The notes under the pieces: generated by a model
Told to the model about the DNA's origin: nothing
Databases searched by the model: none
What the model saw: only the letters and a program-made list of their open reading frames with translations
In this document: positions 29,104 to 38,902 of the stretch, one piece after another
How positions within the stretch are numbered: position 1 is the first letter of the stretch
Layout of the letters: each line of letters starts with the position of its first letter
Program-made: the position numbers and the translations under genes
Assembly: GCF_001427585.1 (NCBI RefSeq)
Contig: NZ_LMGY01000012.1
Coordinates: forward strand, 246,001 to 310,000
DNA length: 64,000 nucleotides
Source: Pseudoxanthomonas sp. Root630
GTDB taxonomy: Bacteria; Pseudomonadota; Gammaproteobacteria; Xanthomonadales; Xanthomonadaceae
Direction: 5' to 3'

Positions 29104-29217
29104 TTACACGCCGGTCCGTCCCGCACTTGTGGGCGAGGTAATAAGGACGAGTACGAGGAAGGACGCCGCAGCGGATGCGGTGGGGTCGTTCGTCGTGGGC
29201 GTGTGGCGCTGCAACAT
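29104..29217 (-). CDS. ilv operon leader peptide (attenuation control)
   Basis: A 37-residue ORF on the minus strand, ATG at 29217 and TAA at 29104, directly before the attenuator. Residues 20-26 are FLVLVLI, a run of leucine, valine and isoleucine codons as in classical ilv leaders. The run ends about 12 bases before the antiterminator segment that lies in codons 31-33. Ribosomes slowed at these codons by shortage of charged tRNA would leave that segment free to block the terminator. Ribosomes that read on would cover it and let the terminator form. The start codon lacks a clear Shine-Dalgarno sequence, so the exact start is less certain than the control run and stop. Confidence 0.82.
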   Translation of the reverse strand: MLQRHTPTTNDPTASAAASFLVLVLITSPTSAGRTGV

Positions 29218-29368
29218 GCGGCAAGGGAAACATGCCGCTCCAAACCATGTCAAGCGCTTTTCCGTCGTTTGCGACGATCGGATGATTTCAGTCGAGATGG
29301 TTGCAACTGAAACCGAGAAAACGCCGCAGAATCGGGCTCCCCACGCTGTCGCACCGCCGGCTGTTTTC
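29218..29368. promoter_or_regulatory. Divergent promoter region between the ilv leader and ilvD
   Basis: With the leader, terminator and ilvC 5' region it makes up the 365-base gap between ilvC and ilvD. On the minus strand a perfect TTGACA lies at 29253-29248. A -10 box at the right distance is weak (TTTCCC or TGTTTC). If this -35 is used, transcription would start almost at the leader ATG. No clear ilvD promoter was recognised. Confidence 0.4.
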
Positions 29369-31210
29369 ATGCCCGAATACCGCTCCAAGACCTCCACCCA
29401 TGGCCGCAACATGGCCGGTGCCCGGGCGCTGTGGCGCGCGACCGGCATGAAGGACGAGGACTTCCACAAGCCCATCGTCGCGGTGGCCAACTCCTTCACC
29501 CAGTTCGTCCCGGGGCATGTGCACCTCAAGGACCTGGGGCAACTGGTCGCACGCGAGATCGAACGGGTCGGCGGCGTCGCCAAGGAGTTCGACACCATCG
29601 CCGTCGACGACGGCATCGCGATGGGCCACGACGGCATGCTCTATTCGTTGCCGTCGCGCGAAGTGATCGCGGACTCGGTGGAGTACATGGTCAACGCGCA
29701 CTGCGCCGACGCGCTGGTGTGCATCTCCAACTGCGACAAGATCACCCCCGGCATGCTGATGGCCGCGCTGCGGCTCAACATCCCGACCGTGTTCGTGTCG
29801 GGCGGGCCGATGGAAGCCGGCAAGACGCGACTGGCCGACCACAAGCTCGACCTGATCGATGCGATGGTGATGGCGGCCGACCCGAACGCCAGCGACGAAC
29901 AGGTCGCCGCGGTCGAGCGCAGCGCGTGCCCGACCTGCGGTTCGTGCAGCGGCATGTTCACCGCGAATTCGATGAACTGCCTGACCGAAGCGCTCGGCCT
30001 GTCGCTGCCGGGCAACGGCACCGTGGTCGCGACCCATGCCGATCGCGAAAAGCTGTTCAAGCGCGCTGGCGTGCTGGCCGTCGAACTGTGCCACCGCTGG
30101 TACGGGGGTGAAGACGCGACCGCGTTGCCGCGCGGCATCGCCACCTTCGAGGCATTCGAGAACGCGATGACGCTGGACATCGCGATGGGCGGTTCCACCA
30201 ACACGATCCTGCACTTGCTGGCTGCGGCACAGGAGGGCGAGGTGCCGTTCGACATGCGCGACATCGATCGCCTGTCGCGGCGCGTGCCGCAGTTGTGCAA
30301 GGTGGCGCCGAACACGCAGAAGTACCACATCGAGGACGTGCACCGCGCCGGCGGCATCATGGCGATCCTCGGCGAACTGGCGCGCGGCGGCCTGCTGCAT
30401 ACCGGTGCCGCCACCGTGCATGCGAAATCGCTGGGCGAAGCGATCGCGAAATGGGACGTCGCGACCAATGACGACGAAGCCGTCGCGACGTTCTACAAGG
30501 CCGGTCCGGCCGGGATCCCCACCCAGGTCGCCTTCAGCCAGGCGACGCGCTGGCCGTCGCTGGACACCGACCGTGCCGAGGGCTGCATCCGCAGTGTCGA
30601 GCATGCGTTCTCGCAGGAAGGCGGGTTGGCCGTGCTCTACGGCAACATCGCCCGCGATGGCTGCGTGGTGAAGACGGCGGGCGTGGATGAGTCGATCCAT
30701 GTGTTCGAAGGCACCGCGCGCGTGTTCGAAAGCCAGGATGCAGCGGTCGCCGGCATCCTCGGCGATGAAGTGAAGGCGGGCGACGTGGTCGTCATCCGCT
30801 ACGAAGGCCCCAAGGGTGGGCCCGGCATGCAGGAGATGCTGTACCCGACCAGTTACCTGAAATCGAAAGGACTCGGGAAGCAATGCGCGCTGCTGACGGA
30901 TGGTCGCTTCTCCGGCGGTACCTCCGGCCTGTCGATCGGCCACGCGTCGCCGGAAGCCGCCGCGGGTGGCGCGATCGGCCTGGTACGCGATGGCGACCGC
31001 ATCCGTATCGATATTCCCCAGCGTGCGATCGCGCTGCTGGTCTCCGACGACGAACTGACGGCGCGCCGCGCCGAGCAGGACGCGAAGGGCTGGAAGCCGG
31101 CGCAACCGCGTACGCGCAAGGTCAGCACCGCGTTGAAGGCGTACGCGCTGCTGGCGACCAGCGCCGACAAGGGTGCGGTACGCGACAAGCAGTTGCTGGA
31201 TGGTGTCTGA
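29369..31210 (+). CDS. ilvD: IlvD, dihydroxy-acid dehydratase
   Basis: A 613-residue iron-sulfur enzyme that dehydrates the dihydroxy acids formed by IlvC, the third common branched-chain step. Cluster cysteines are visible in [11 protein letters not shown] and in [46 protein letters not shown] and [13 protein letters not shown] are further family signatures. ATG 29369 gives the normal length. It is transcribed away from the attenuated ilvC unit, so it does not depend on that attenuator. Confidence 0.97.
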   Translation: MPEYRSKTSTHGRNMAGARALWRATGMKDEDFHKPIVAVANSFTQFVPGHVHLKDLGQLVAREIERVGGVAKEFDTIAVDDGIAMGHDGMLYSLPSREVIADSVEYMVNAHCADALVCISNCDKITPGMLMAALRLNIPTVFVSGGPMEAGKTRLADHKLDLIDAMVMAADPNASDEQVAAVERSACPTCGSCSGMFTANSMNCLTEALGLSLPGNGTVVATHADREKLFKRAGVLAVELCHRWYGGEDATALPRGIATFEAFENAMTLDIAMGGSTNTILHLLAAAQEGEVPFDMRDIDRLSRRVPQLCKVAPNTQKYHIEDVHRAGGIMAILGELARGGLLHTGAATVHAKSLGEAIAKWDVATNDDEAVATFYKAGPAGIPTQVAFSQATRWPSLDTDRAEGCIRSVEHAFSQEGGLAVLYGNIARDGCVVKTAGVDESIHVFEGTARVFESQDAAVAGILGDEVKAGDVVVIRYEGPKGGPGMQEMLYPTSYLKSKGLGKQCALLTDGRFSGGTSGLSIGHASPEAAAGGAIGLVRDGDRIRIDIPQRAIALLVSDDELTARRAEQDAKGWKPAQPRTRKVSTALKAYALLATSADKGAVRDKQLLDGV

Positions 31211-31217
31211 TAGCGGG

Positions 31218-32069
31218 ATGACCCGCACCTTCCTTGTCGTCGTCCTGTCGTTGTTGTCCGTCGTGCCCGCGTGGGCACAGAAGGTACAGCCGCGCCCCTG
31301 GGTGATCGCCACCTACGCTTATCCGCAACGCGACCGTGCCGTGGCCATCCAGCCGCTTGCCGACTACCTCGGCCTGCGCGCGCGGCATCCGGTGCAGGTC
31401 CGCTTGTTCGACTCGCCGACCGCGTTGGTCGACGCGTTGCGTCGTGGCGAGGCCGACGTCGCAGTCCCCAACCTGCACGGCTACCTGCAGGCACGCCGCG
31501 CCAACGAACCGCTGACGACGCTGCCCGTGCCGCAGGTGCCTGCGCTGCAGGCGGATCGCTATCGTGCGGTGCTGGTCGCACGCACGGGCCTGGAGGCGGC
31601 GGGCGAACTGGAACGACAGGCGAGGACGCTGCGCCTGGTGCTTGTCGGCAGGGATTCGGCCTCCGGTGGATTCGTGCCGGTGCGCGAGCTGCGCCGGCGC
31701 GGCCTGGAGCCGGCGAAAGCCTTCGCCCATCTCGCCTATGCCGGCTCCCACGCGGCCGCGCTGGAGGCGGTGGCGTCCGGCCAGGCGGACGTGGCCGCGC
31801 TCGCGGCTGATGTCTACGATGCGGGCCATCCGGCCGGGGTGGTGGAACTGTGGCGCTCGGAGCCCATCCCGCCGGGTCCGCTCCTGTGCCGTCCCGCGGC
31901 CGACGTGCCGTGCCAGCAGTTCGCGGCCTGGCTGCTGGAAGCCCATGACGAAGCGCCGGCCGTGATGGCGGCATTGCGCGCGGGGTGGCCGGAGTTCGGT
32001 GACGCGCAGCGCTTCACCGTGCCGGCGCAGGGGCTCGTGGATGCAGCGGGGATGCAACTCGAGCCCTGA
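31218..32069 (+). CDS. PhnD-like periplasmic phosphate/phosphonate-type substrate-binding protein
   Basis: A secreted protein of 283 residues from ATG 31218 (signal peptide to AWA, about residue 19). It has the fold pattern of PhnD/TauT-type solute-binding proteins: PLADYLGLRARHPVQVRLFDSPTALVDALRRGEADVAVPN is the typical core, and ASGGFVPVRELRRRGLEP follows. No ABC permease or ATPase is nearby, so it may serve another transporter, a sensor, or be an orphan. It starts 8 bases after ilvD, so it may be read through from that promoter. A start at 31200 (MVSDSG) is possible but weaker. Confidence 0.8.
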   Translation: MTRTFLVVVLSLLSVVPAWAQKVQPRPWVIATYAYPQRDRAVAIQPLADYLGLRARHPVQVRLFDSPTALVDALRRGEADVAVPNLHGYLQARRANEPLTTLPVPQVPALQADRYRAVLVARTGLEAAGELERQARTLRLVLVGRDSASGGFVPVRELRRRGLEPAKAFAHLAYAGSHAAALEAVASGQADVAALAADVYDAGHPAGVVELWRSEPIPPGPLLCRPAADVPCQQFAAWLLEAHDEAPAVMAALRAGWPEFGDAQRFTVPAQGLVDAAGMQLEP

Positions 32070-32087
32070 AGCACGATCGGCCGTGCG

Positions 32088-34034
32088 TCATCGCGCGGGC
32101 GTGCCGAGATGTCGGGCCAGGAACGCTTCCAGCCGGCGATAGAACGCGATGTTGTTGGCATCGGCGTGGAATCCGTGGCCCTCGCCGGCCACCGCCATCC
32201 ATTCCGGCGCGCGGCCGGCGCGTTCGAGTGCCGCCTGCATCGCGCGGGCCTGGGCGATGGGCGCGCGCTCGTCCAGTTCGCCATGCACCAACAGCACGGG
32301 CGCGGTGATCTGCGCGGCCAGCGTCGTGGGTGAAGCCGCAACCAGTGCGGCTTCGTCGCGACCGATGGCGCGCGTGAGGTAGTTGCTGCCGTACTGCGTG
32401 CTGCGGATGTCGCCCTTGGCGTACATCATCTTCAGGTCGTATACGCCCGCGAGGCCGGCCGTGCACTTGATGAGCTCCGGTGCCCGCGCCGCGAGCATCA
32501 GGGACGCATAGGCGCCGAAGCTGGCGCCATACGCGCACACGCGGTTCCCGTCCGCGTATCCCTGCGCGATCGTCCAGCGCAGGCCGTCGAGCAGATCGTC
32601 CTGCACCCGCGTGCCCCACTTCAGGTAGCCGGCCTCCTCGAACGCGCGGCCACGTCCGCCAGAGCCGCGGTAGTTCACCTGCAGGACCAGGTATCCGCGA
32701 CTGGCGAGGAACTGCGCGTCCTGGTCGAACGCCCAGTCGTCACGGACCGCATGGGGACCTCCGTGCGGCAACACCACGGTGGGCAAACCTGCAGGCGTCG
32801 TGACGCCTTGCGGCAAGGTCATGAAGCCTTCCAGCTCCATGCCATCGCTTGCGCGGAAACGGAATGCGCGCCGCTCGCCCATGCGGGCGGCATCCAGCCC
32901 CTCCCGGCTCGAGAGCAGCAGCGACGCCTTGCCCTGCGCGCGGTCGAACAGGTACCAGCTGCCCGGGTCGCGATCGCTGAAGGCGTACAGGAGCGACCTG
33001 TTGCCGTCGCGGCTGTGGTCCACGTAGGCGACGTAGTGATCGGGGAAGCTGTTGGACAGCGCGTCGTGCAGCTGGGCATCCGCGGACTGGGCGTCGAAGT
33101 AGACCGCGCGTGGTCTTCCGTCGTCGATGACGGCGGCGAAGGGTTGCAGGGGGCCTGCGCCCCATTCGATGTCGGAGACGCTGCGCAGCGGGTGCTGGGC
33201 CAGTACGCGGTGCTCGCGGCCATCCGGCGAAGAAGCGACCAACCGCGAAGGACCACCGTCCACGGACTGCCATCCGTAGACCTGCGTGCCGTCGACGCTG
33301 AATGCGTAAGGCGTCCACACGGTGCCCGCCGCGCCGGATGCGATGGATGTCCAGCTCTTTCCCTGCGCATCGGCAATGAACACCAATGGCCGGTCGTTGT
33401 CGTCGACGCCTGTGGCGAACCTGGGCACGCCCTGCCGATCCAGCGTGAAGCGCAGATCCCTGACGTCGATGTCGGCGACCAACCTTGCCGTGGCAGCGCT
33501 GGCGTCCACGTCGTACAGCTGGGAGCGCTGGGTGCCGCGCGATAGCCGGCGCATGTAGAAGCGGCCGTTGGGCGTGGCGGGCAGGCCCTCGATGTAGCCG
33601 AAGCCGGCTTCGATGCCGGCTGTACGCAGCGATTGCTGGTAGCCGAAGAGGTACTTCTGGTTCTTGCCGTCGGCATCGGTGGCGATGATGTCGCCCATCG
33701 GGATGGGCGCTTCGCGCGAACCCAGCTGCCGGCCCTTCGCCAGCACCAGCCGGGTATCGCTGACCCACGCCACCTGGGTGGGAAGTTCATAACGCGGCAA
33801 CCGCAGCAAGGCGGTGCGCTGCATGTCGTCGGTGCGATGGACGACCAGCGCATGGTGGCCGTCGCCAAGATCGGCCGTGATCGCCAGGTGCGCGCCGTCC
33901 GGCGACAGTCGCGGCGAATGCAGCCGGTTGGCGGCGGCGAAGGCCTCGACGGGTACGGGGGCCTCGGCGCCCGCCGGCGCGATGTGCAGGGCCAGCAAGG
34001 TCGCGGCGACAGCCCATGTCCTGAATCCCGTCAT
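32088..34034 (-). CDS. S9 family (prolyl oligopeptidase-type) serine peptidase, secreted
   Basis: A 648-residue protein with a signal peptide (to GAEA, about residue 24), an N-terminal seven-bladed propeller-like region (SPRLSPDGAHLAITAD and further SPDG/SVDG repeats) and a C-terminal alpha/beta-hydrolase domain. The catalytic triad is readable: serine in YGASFGAYASL, aspartate in VHGELDERAPI, histidine in GEGHGFH. PHGGPHAVRDDWAFD and VNYRGSGGRGR are the usual oxyanion and strand motifs. It probably cleaves peptides in the periplasm. It is encoded alone between the binding protein and the thiC leader. Confidence 0.92.
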   Translation of the reverse strand: MTGFRTWAVAATLLALHIAPAGAEAPVPVEAFAAANRLHSPRLSPDGAHLAITADLGDGHHALVVHRTDDMQRTALLRLPRYELPTQVAWVSDTRLVLAKGRQLGSREAPIPMGDIIATDADGKNQKYLFGYQQSLRTAGIEAGFGYIEGLPATPNGRFYMRRLSRGTQRSQLYDVDASAATARLVADIDVRDLRFTLDRQGVPRFATGVDDNDRPLVFIADAQGKSWTSIASGAAGTVWTPYAFSVDGTQVYGWQSVDGGPSRLVASSPDGREHRVLAQHPLRSVSDIEWGAGPLQPFAAVIDDGRPRAVYFDAQSADAQLHDALSNSFPDHYVAYVDHSRDGNRSLLYAFSDRDPGSWYLFDRAQGKASLLLSSREGLDAARMGERRAFRFRASDGMELEGFMTLPQGVTTPAGLPTVVLPHGGPHAVRDDWAFDQDAQFLASRGYLVLQVNYRGSGGRGRAFEEAGYLKWGTRVQDDLLDGLRWTIAQGYADGNRVCAYGASFGAYASLMLAARAPELIKCTAGLAGVYDLKMMYAKGDIRSTQYGSNYLTRAIGRDEAALVAASPTTLAAQITAPVLLVHGELDERAPIAQARAMQAALERAGRAPEWMAVAGEGHGFHADANNIAFYRRLEAFLARHLGTPAR

Positions 34035-34141
34035 CCCCTCGTCCTTTTCCCGCCCGGCGGCCGTGATCCCAAGGATATCCCGGTCGCCGGCGGGGAGCGT
34101 GGGGTGGGGCGCAGGGGGCCGGGTTGTGGTCTAATTCGCGC

Positions 34142-36273
<2,132 letters not shown>

Positions 36274-36330
36274 ACCGGGCGAACCCGTCCTTGCGACGGA
36301 TCGCCCCGGAACTGCGTAGAAGGTGGAGAG

Positions 36331-36349
36331 GGGCCGCCGACGGCGGCCC
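36331..36349 (+). terminator. GC hairpin after thiC
   Basis: GGGCCGCC (36331-36338) with GGCGGCCC (36342-36349), an 8-bp stem and 3-base loop 57 bases after the thiC stop. It lacks a T-run, so it may be a weak terminator or a transcript-end stabiliser. Confidence 0.5.
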
Positions 36350-36373
36350 GTGTCGAACATCCGGAGACCTGCC

Positions 36374-36973
36374 ATGACCCTGATCGCCCGTCTGTCCCGC
36401 CGCAGCCTGTTGATGGCCGCCACGCTGCTGTTGGCGGCCTGCGCCACCGGTCCGCGTGTCACCAGCGACGTCGACCCGTCCGCCAACTTCGCGCAGTACC
36501 GCACTTTTGCGTTCTATGCGCCGCTGGCGATCGAGAGCCAGGGCTACGCCACCCTCACCAGCGGGCGGACCAAGGACGCGGCACGCGCGCAGATGGAGGC
36601 GCGGGGCTACGTGTATGACGAGAAGTCGCCCGACCTGTGGTTGAACCTCAACGCCTACATGCAGGAGAAGACCGACGTCGTCAGCACGCCGGAAGTCGAC
36701 TACGACTACTACTACAGCTATCGCGCGCGGCGTTACTTCGCCGTGCCGTACTGGCGCGATCGCACCGACGTCTACAAGTACACCGAAGGCACGCTCAACG
36801 TGGACCTGGTGGACGCGAAGCAGAACCGCCTGGTCTGGACGGGCGTCGCGGTCGGCCGCGTCGGCCGCACCAAGCCGGAAGAGCGGGGCGCGAAGATCGA
36901 TGCGGCCGTGTCGGAGATCTTCCTGCGCTACCCCTATCGCGCCGGCAGCGGTGCCACGGCGGTGGCGCCGTGA
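36374..36973 (+). CDS. DUF4136 family lipoprotein
   Basis: A 199-residue lipoprotein with lipobox LAAC (LLLAACATG). The DUF4136 pattern follows: DVDPSANFAQYRTFAFY near the start, a middle section DLWLNLNAYMQEKTDV, and GTLNVDLVDAKQNRLVWTGVA near the end. The family is widespread in the envelope of Gram-negative bacteria with unknown function. A tyrosine-rich stretch (YDYYYSYRARRY) lies in the middle. It overlaps the next small ORF by four bases (GTGA). Confidence 0.87.
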   Translation: MTLIARLSRRSLLMAATLLLAACATGPRVTSDVDPSANFAQYRTFAFYAPLAIESQGYATLTSGRTKDAARAQMEARGYVYDEKSPDLWLNLNAYMQEKTDVVSTPEVDYDYYYSYRARRYFAVPYWRDRTDVYKYTEGTLNVDLVDAKQNRLVWTGVAVGRVGRTKPEERGAKIDAAVSEIFLRYPYRAGSGATAVAP

Positions 36974-37137
36974 AGGGCAGTGGCAGCGGCATCGCGAAGG
37001 CGGGCATCGGCTTCGGCACGGCGCTGGCGATCACCATTTCGTGGGGCGCCAACAAGTCGCTGCTGTGGGCGGTGATCCACGGCGTGCTTTCGTGGGTCTA
37101 CGTGGTGTATTACGCGCTGGTCTACCACTTCAGATGA
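36970..37137 (+). CDS. Small membrane protein of 55 residues, GTG start
   Basis: It starts with GTG at 36970, overlapping the TGA of the lipoprotein gene (GTGA), and ends at 37137, ten bases before the channel-like gene. It has a short glycine/serine-rich head, then two hydrophobic segments (GTALAITISWG and LLWAVIHGVLSWVYVVYYAL). No known family was recognised. The tight overlap with its neighbour and a plausible membrane composition support a real gene. Confidence 0.62.
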   Translation: MKGSGSGIAKAGIGFGTALAITISWGANKSLLWAVIHGVLSWVYVVYYALVYHFR

Positions 37138-37147
37138 AGGCCGCCGC

Positions 37148-37837
37148 ATGACCATGCCCCTGGCGTGGCTGCGCTGGCTGGTGACGGCGCGCCGGCATCC
37201 CTGCGCCTTCCTGCTGATCGTGCAGTTGGCGGGCATCCTGCTGTACCCCGTGATGGAGGACACCCAGGCGGGCCGAGCGCTGTTCGGCGCGTTCGGCATC
37301 CTGGTGCTCGCGCTGGCGCTGTGGGTGGTCAACCGCAGCGCGGCGGTGAACTGGATCGCGTGGTCGCTGGCGGTTCCTTCGGTGCTGCTGTCGGTGTCGG
37401 CGGCGGTCTTCGACCTGCCCTCCCTGGGCATCTACGCCCACCTGCTGGAAAGCGGCCTGTACTTCTACACGGCGGGCAGCCTGATCGCCTACATGCTGCA
37501 GGACCACTCGGTCACCAGCGACGAGCTTTTCGCCGCCGGGGCCACGTTCACCTTGCTGGCCTGGGCCTTCGCGTTCGCGTTCTCGGTCTGCCAGCAGTGG
37601 TATCCGGGGAGTTTCACGGCCGCCGTGGACCCCACCTCGGCGCGGAGCTGGATGGAGCTGCTGTTCCTGAGCTTCAGCCTGCTGTCCGGCGTGGGCCTGA
37701 GCGACGTGGTCCCGATCCTGCCCCAGGCGCGCGCGCTGGTGATGCTCGAGCAGTTCGCCGGGGTGATGTACATCGCCGTCGTCGTGTCGCGCCTGATCGG
37801 GTTGACGATGCTGCGCCCGCCCCGGAAGCCGGACTGA
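37148..37837 (+). CDS. Ion-channel-like membrane protein with non-canonical pore filter
   Basis: A 229-residue protein with about six hydrophobic segments. The last part (MELLFLSFSLLSGVGLSDVV through PILPQARALVMLEQFAGVMYIAVVVSRLIGL) aligns with the pore helix, filter and inner helix of bacterial two-TM potassium-channel domains (typically TTVGYGDIVPVTPLAR followed by an inner helix). The filter TVGYG is replaced by GVGLS (181-185). Potassium selectivity is therefore doubtful. It follows the 55-residue protein and may form a three-gene envelope unit with the DUF4136 lipoprotein. The role is unknown. Confidence 0.75.
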   Translation: MTMPLAWLRWLVTARRHPCAFLLIVQLAGILLYPVMEDTQAGRALFGAFGILVLALALWVVNRSAAVNWIAWSLAVPSVLLSVSAAVFDLPSLGIYAHLLESGLYFYTAGSLIAYMLQDHSVTSDELFAAGATFTLLAWAFAFAFSVCQQWYPGSFTAAVDPTSARSWMELLFLSFSLLSGVGLSDVVPILPQARALVMLEQFAGVMYIAVVVSRLIGLTMLRPPRKPD

Positions 37838-37862
37838 AGGCACAGGAGCCGTAACGCCTATT

Positions 37863-37901
37863 CCGGTACCATCCGCGGCCTGAAGGCCTGTGTGGTACCG
37901 G
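37863..37901. promoter_or_regulatory. Inverted repeat in front of the hydroxylase gene
   Basis: A perfect 9-base inverted repeat, CCGGTACCA (37863-37871) and TGGTACCGG (37893-37901), with an inner GGCC-TGAA-GGCC hairpin. It ends 2 bases before the ATG at 37904. It could be an operator or an RNA hairpin that hides the translation start. No ribosome binding site is visible outside it. Confidence 0.5.
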
Positions 37902-37903
37902 AC

Positions 37904-38902
37904 ATGAAGCTAGAAGCCCCCTTCATCCAGTTGCCGATGCGCTACGACGCGGACCGGCTGGCCCAGGAGGTCCTCGCCATCGGGGAAGGCGCCTGGCGTG
38001 AGCATCCACAGAAGTTCGCGGGCAATTCCATGCTCCCGCTGGTGGCCGTGGACGGTGATCCGGCCAACGAGGAGTTCGCCGGCGAGATGCGCCCCACCTC
38101 CGAGCTGGAGCGCTGTCCCTATCTGCAGCAGGTGCTGGCCAGCATCGGCACCACGGTCGGCCGGACACGGCTGATGCGCCTGTCCGGGGGTGCGGAGGTC
38201 AAGCGGCATGCGGACCAGGGCTACTACTGGGCCGAACGCGTCCGCGTGCACGTGCCGATCATCACCCAGCCCACCGTGCGCTTCGAGTGCGATACCTCGG
38301 CGGTGAACATGGCGGCCGGGGAGTGCTGGATCTTCGATACCTGGCGGCAGCATCGCGTGCTGAACCAGGACGAGCGGCAGCGCATCCACCTGGTGTGCGA
38401 CACGGTGGGTGGCGAGCGCTTCTGGGGTCACGTGCGTGCGGGCAGGCGCGTGCAGGCGGATGCGATGGAGCCTGCCGCGGGTTGGGCGCCCGCGCCCGTC
38501 GACTATCAGCCCGGTGCGACACCGGCGATCACCTTCGAGCACTACAACGTCCCGGTGGTCATGTCGCCGTGGGAATTGCGTCGCCACCTCGAGTTCCTGC
38601 TCGACGAGTCCGCCCCGTTTCCGCATCTGGACGCTGTCCGGCAGATGGTGGATCGCCTCTGCCGCGACTGGCGTGCGCTCTGGGCGGCGCGCGGCGCGGA
38701 AGCGATCGCGTTGCCCGACTATCGCCGCCGGATCCAGCAGTTCGTGCAGGAGGCGCGGCCCGCGGTGGGTACGGCGGCCCTGCGCAACGAGCTTCCCCTG
38801 ATGCCGGCCATCATGCTGATGGCCGTGCGCCCCGCGGTGCAGGAAGCGCCTGGTGCACACGGGCCCGGCAGGCCGCGCATGGCGATCGGAGCCATGGCGT
38901 GA
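37904..38902 (+). CDS. Aspartyl/asparaginyl beta-hydroxylase domain protein (2OG-Fe(II) oxygenase)
   Basis: A 332-residue cytoplasmic protein. Residues ~75-170 match the Asp/Asn beta-hydroxylase fold: RLMRLSGGAEVKRHADQGYY provides the HxD iron ligands H102 and D104, CWIFDTWRQHRVLNQ the distal H150, and RQRIHLVCD the 2-oxoglutarate arginine R160. About 160 C-terminal residues have no recognised domain and end in a proline/glycine-rich tail. The enzyme would hydroxylate a peptide or small-molecule substrate. It shares one base with the downstream sulfotransferase gene (TGATG), so the two are coupled and may modify the same target. Confidence 0.85.
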   Translation: MKLEAPFIQLPMRYDADRLAQEVLAIGEGAWREHPQKFAGNSMLPLVAVDGDPANEEFAGEMRPTSELERCPYLQQVLASIGTTVGRTRLMRLSGGAEVKRHADQGYYWAERVRVHVPIITQPTVRFECDTSAVNMAAGECWIFDTWRQHRVLNQDERQRIHLVCDTVGGERFWGHVRAGRRVQADAMEPAAGWAPAPVDYQPGATPAITFEHYNVPVVMSPWELRRHLEFLLDESAPFPHLDAVRQMVDRLCRDWRALWAARGAEAIALPDYRRRIQQFVQEARPAVGTAALRNELPLMPAIMLMAVRPAVQEAPGAHGPGRPRMAIGAMA

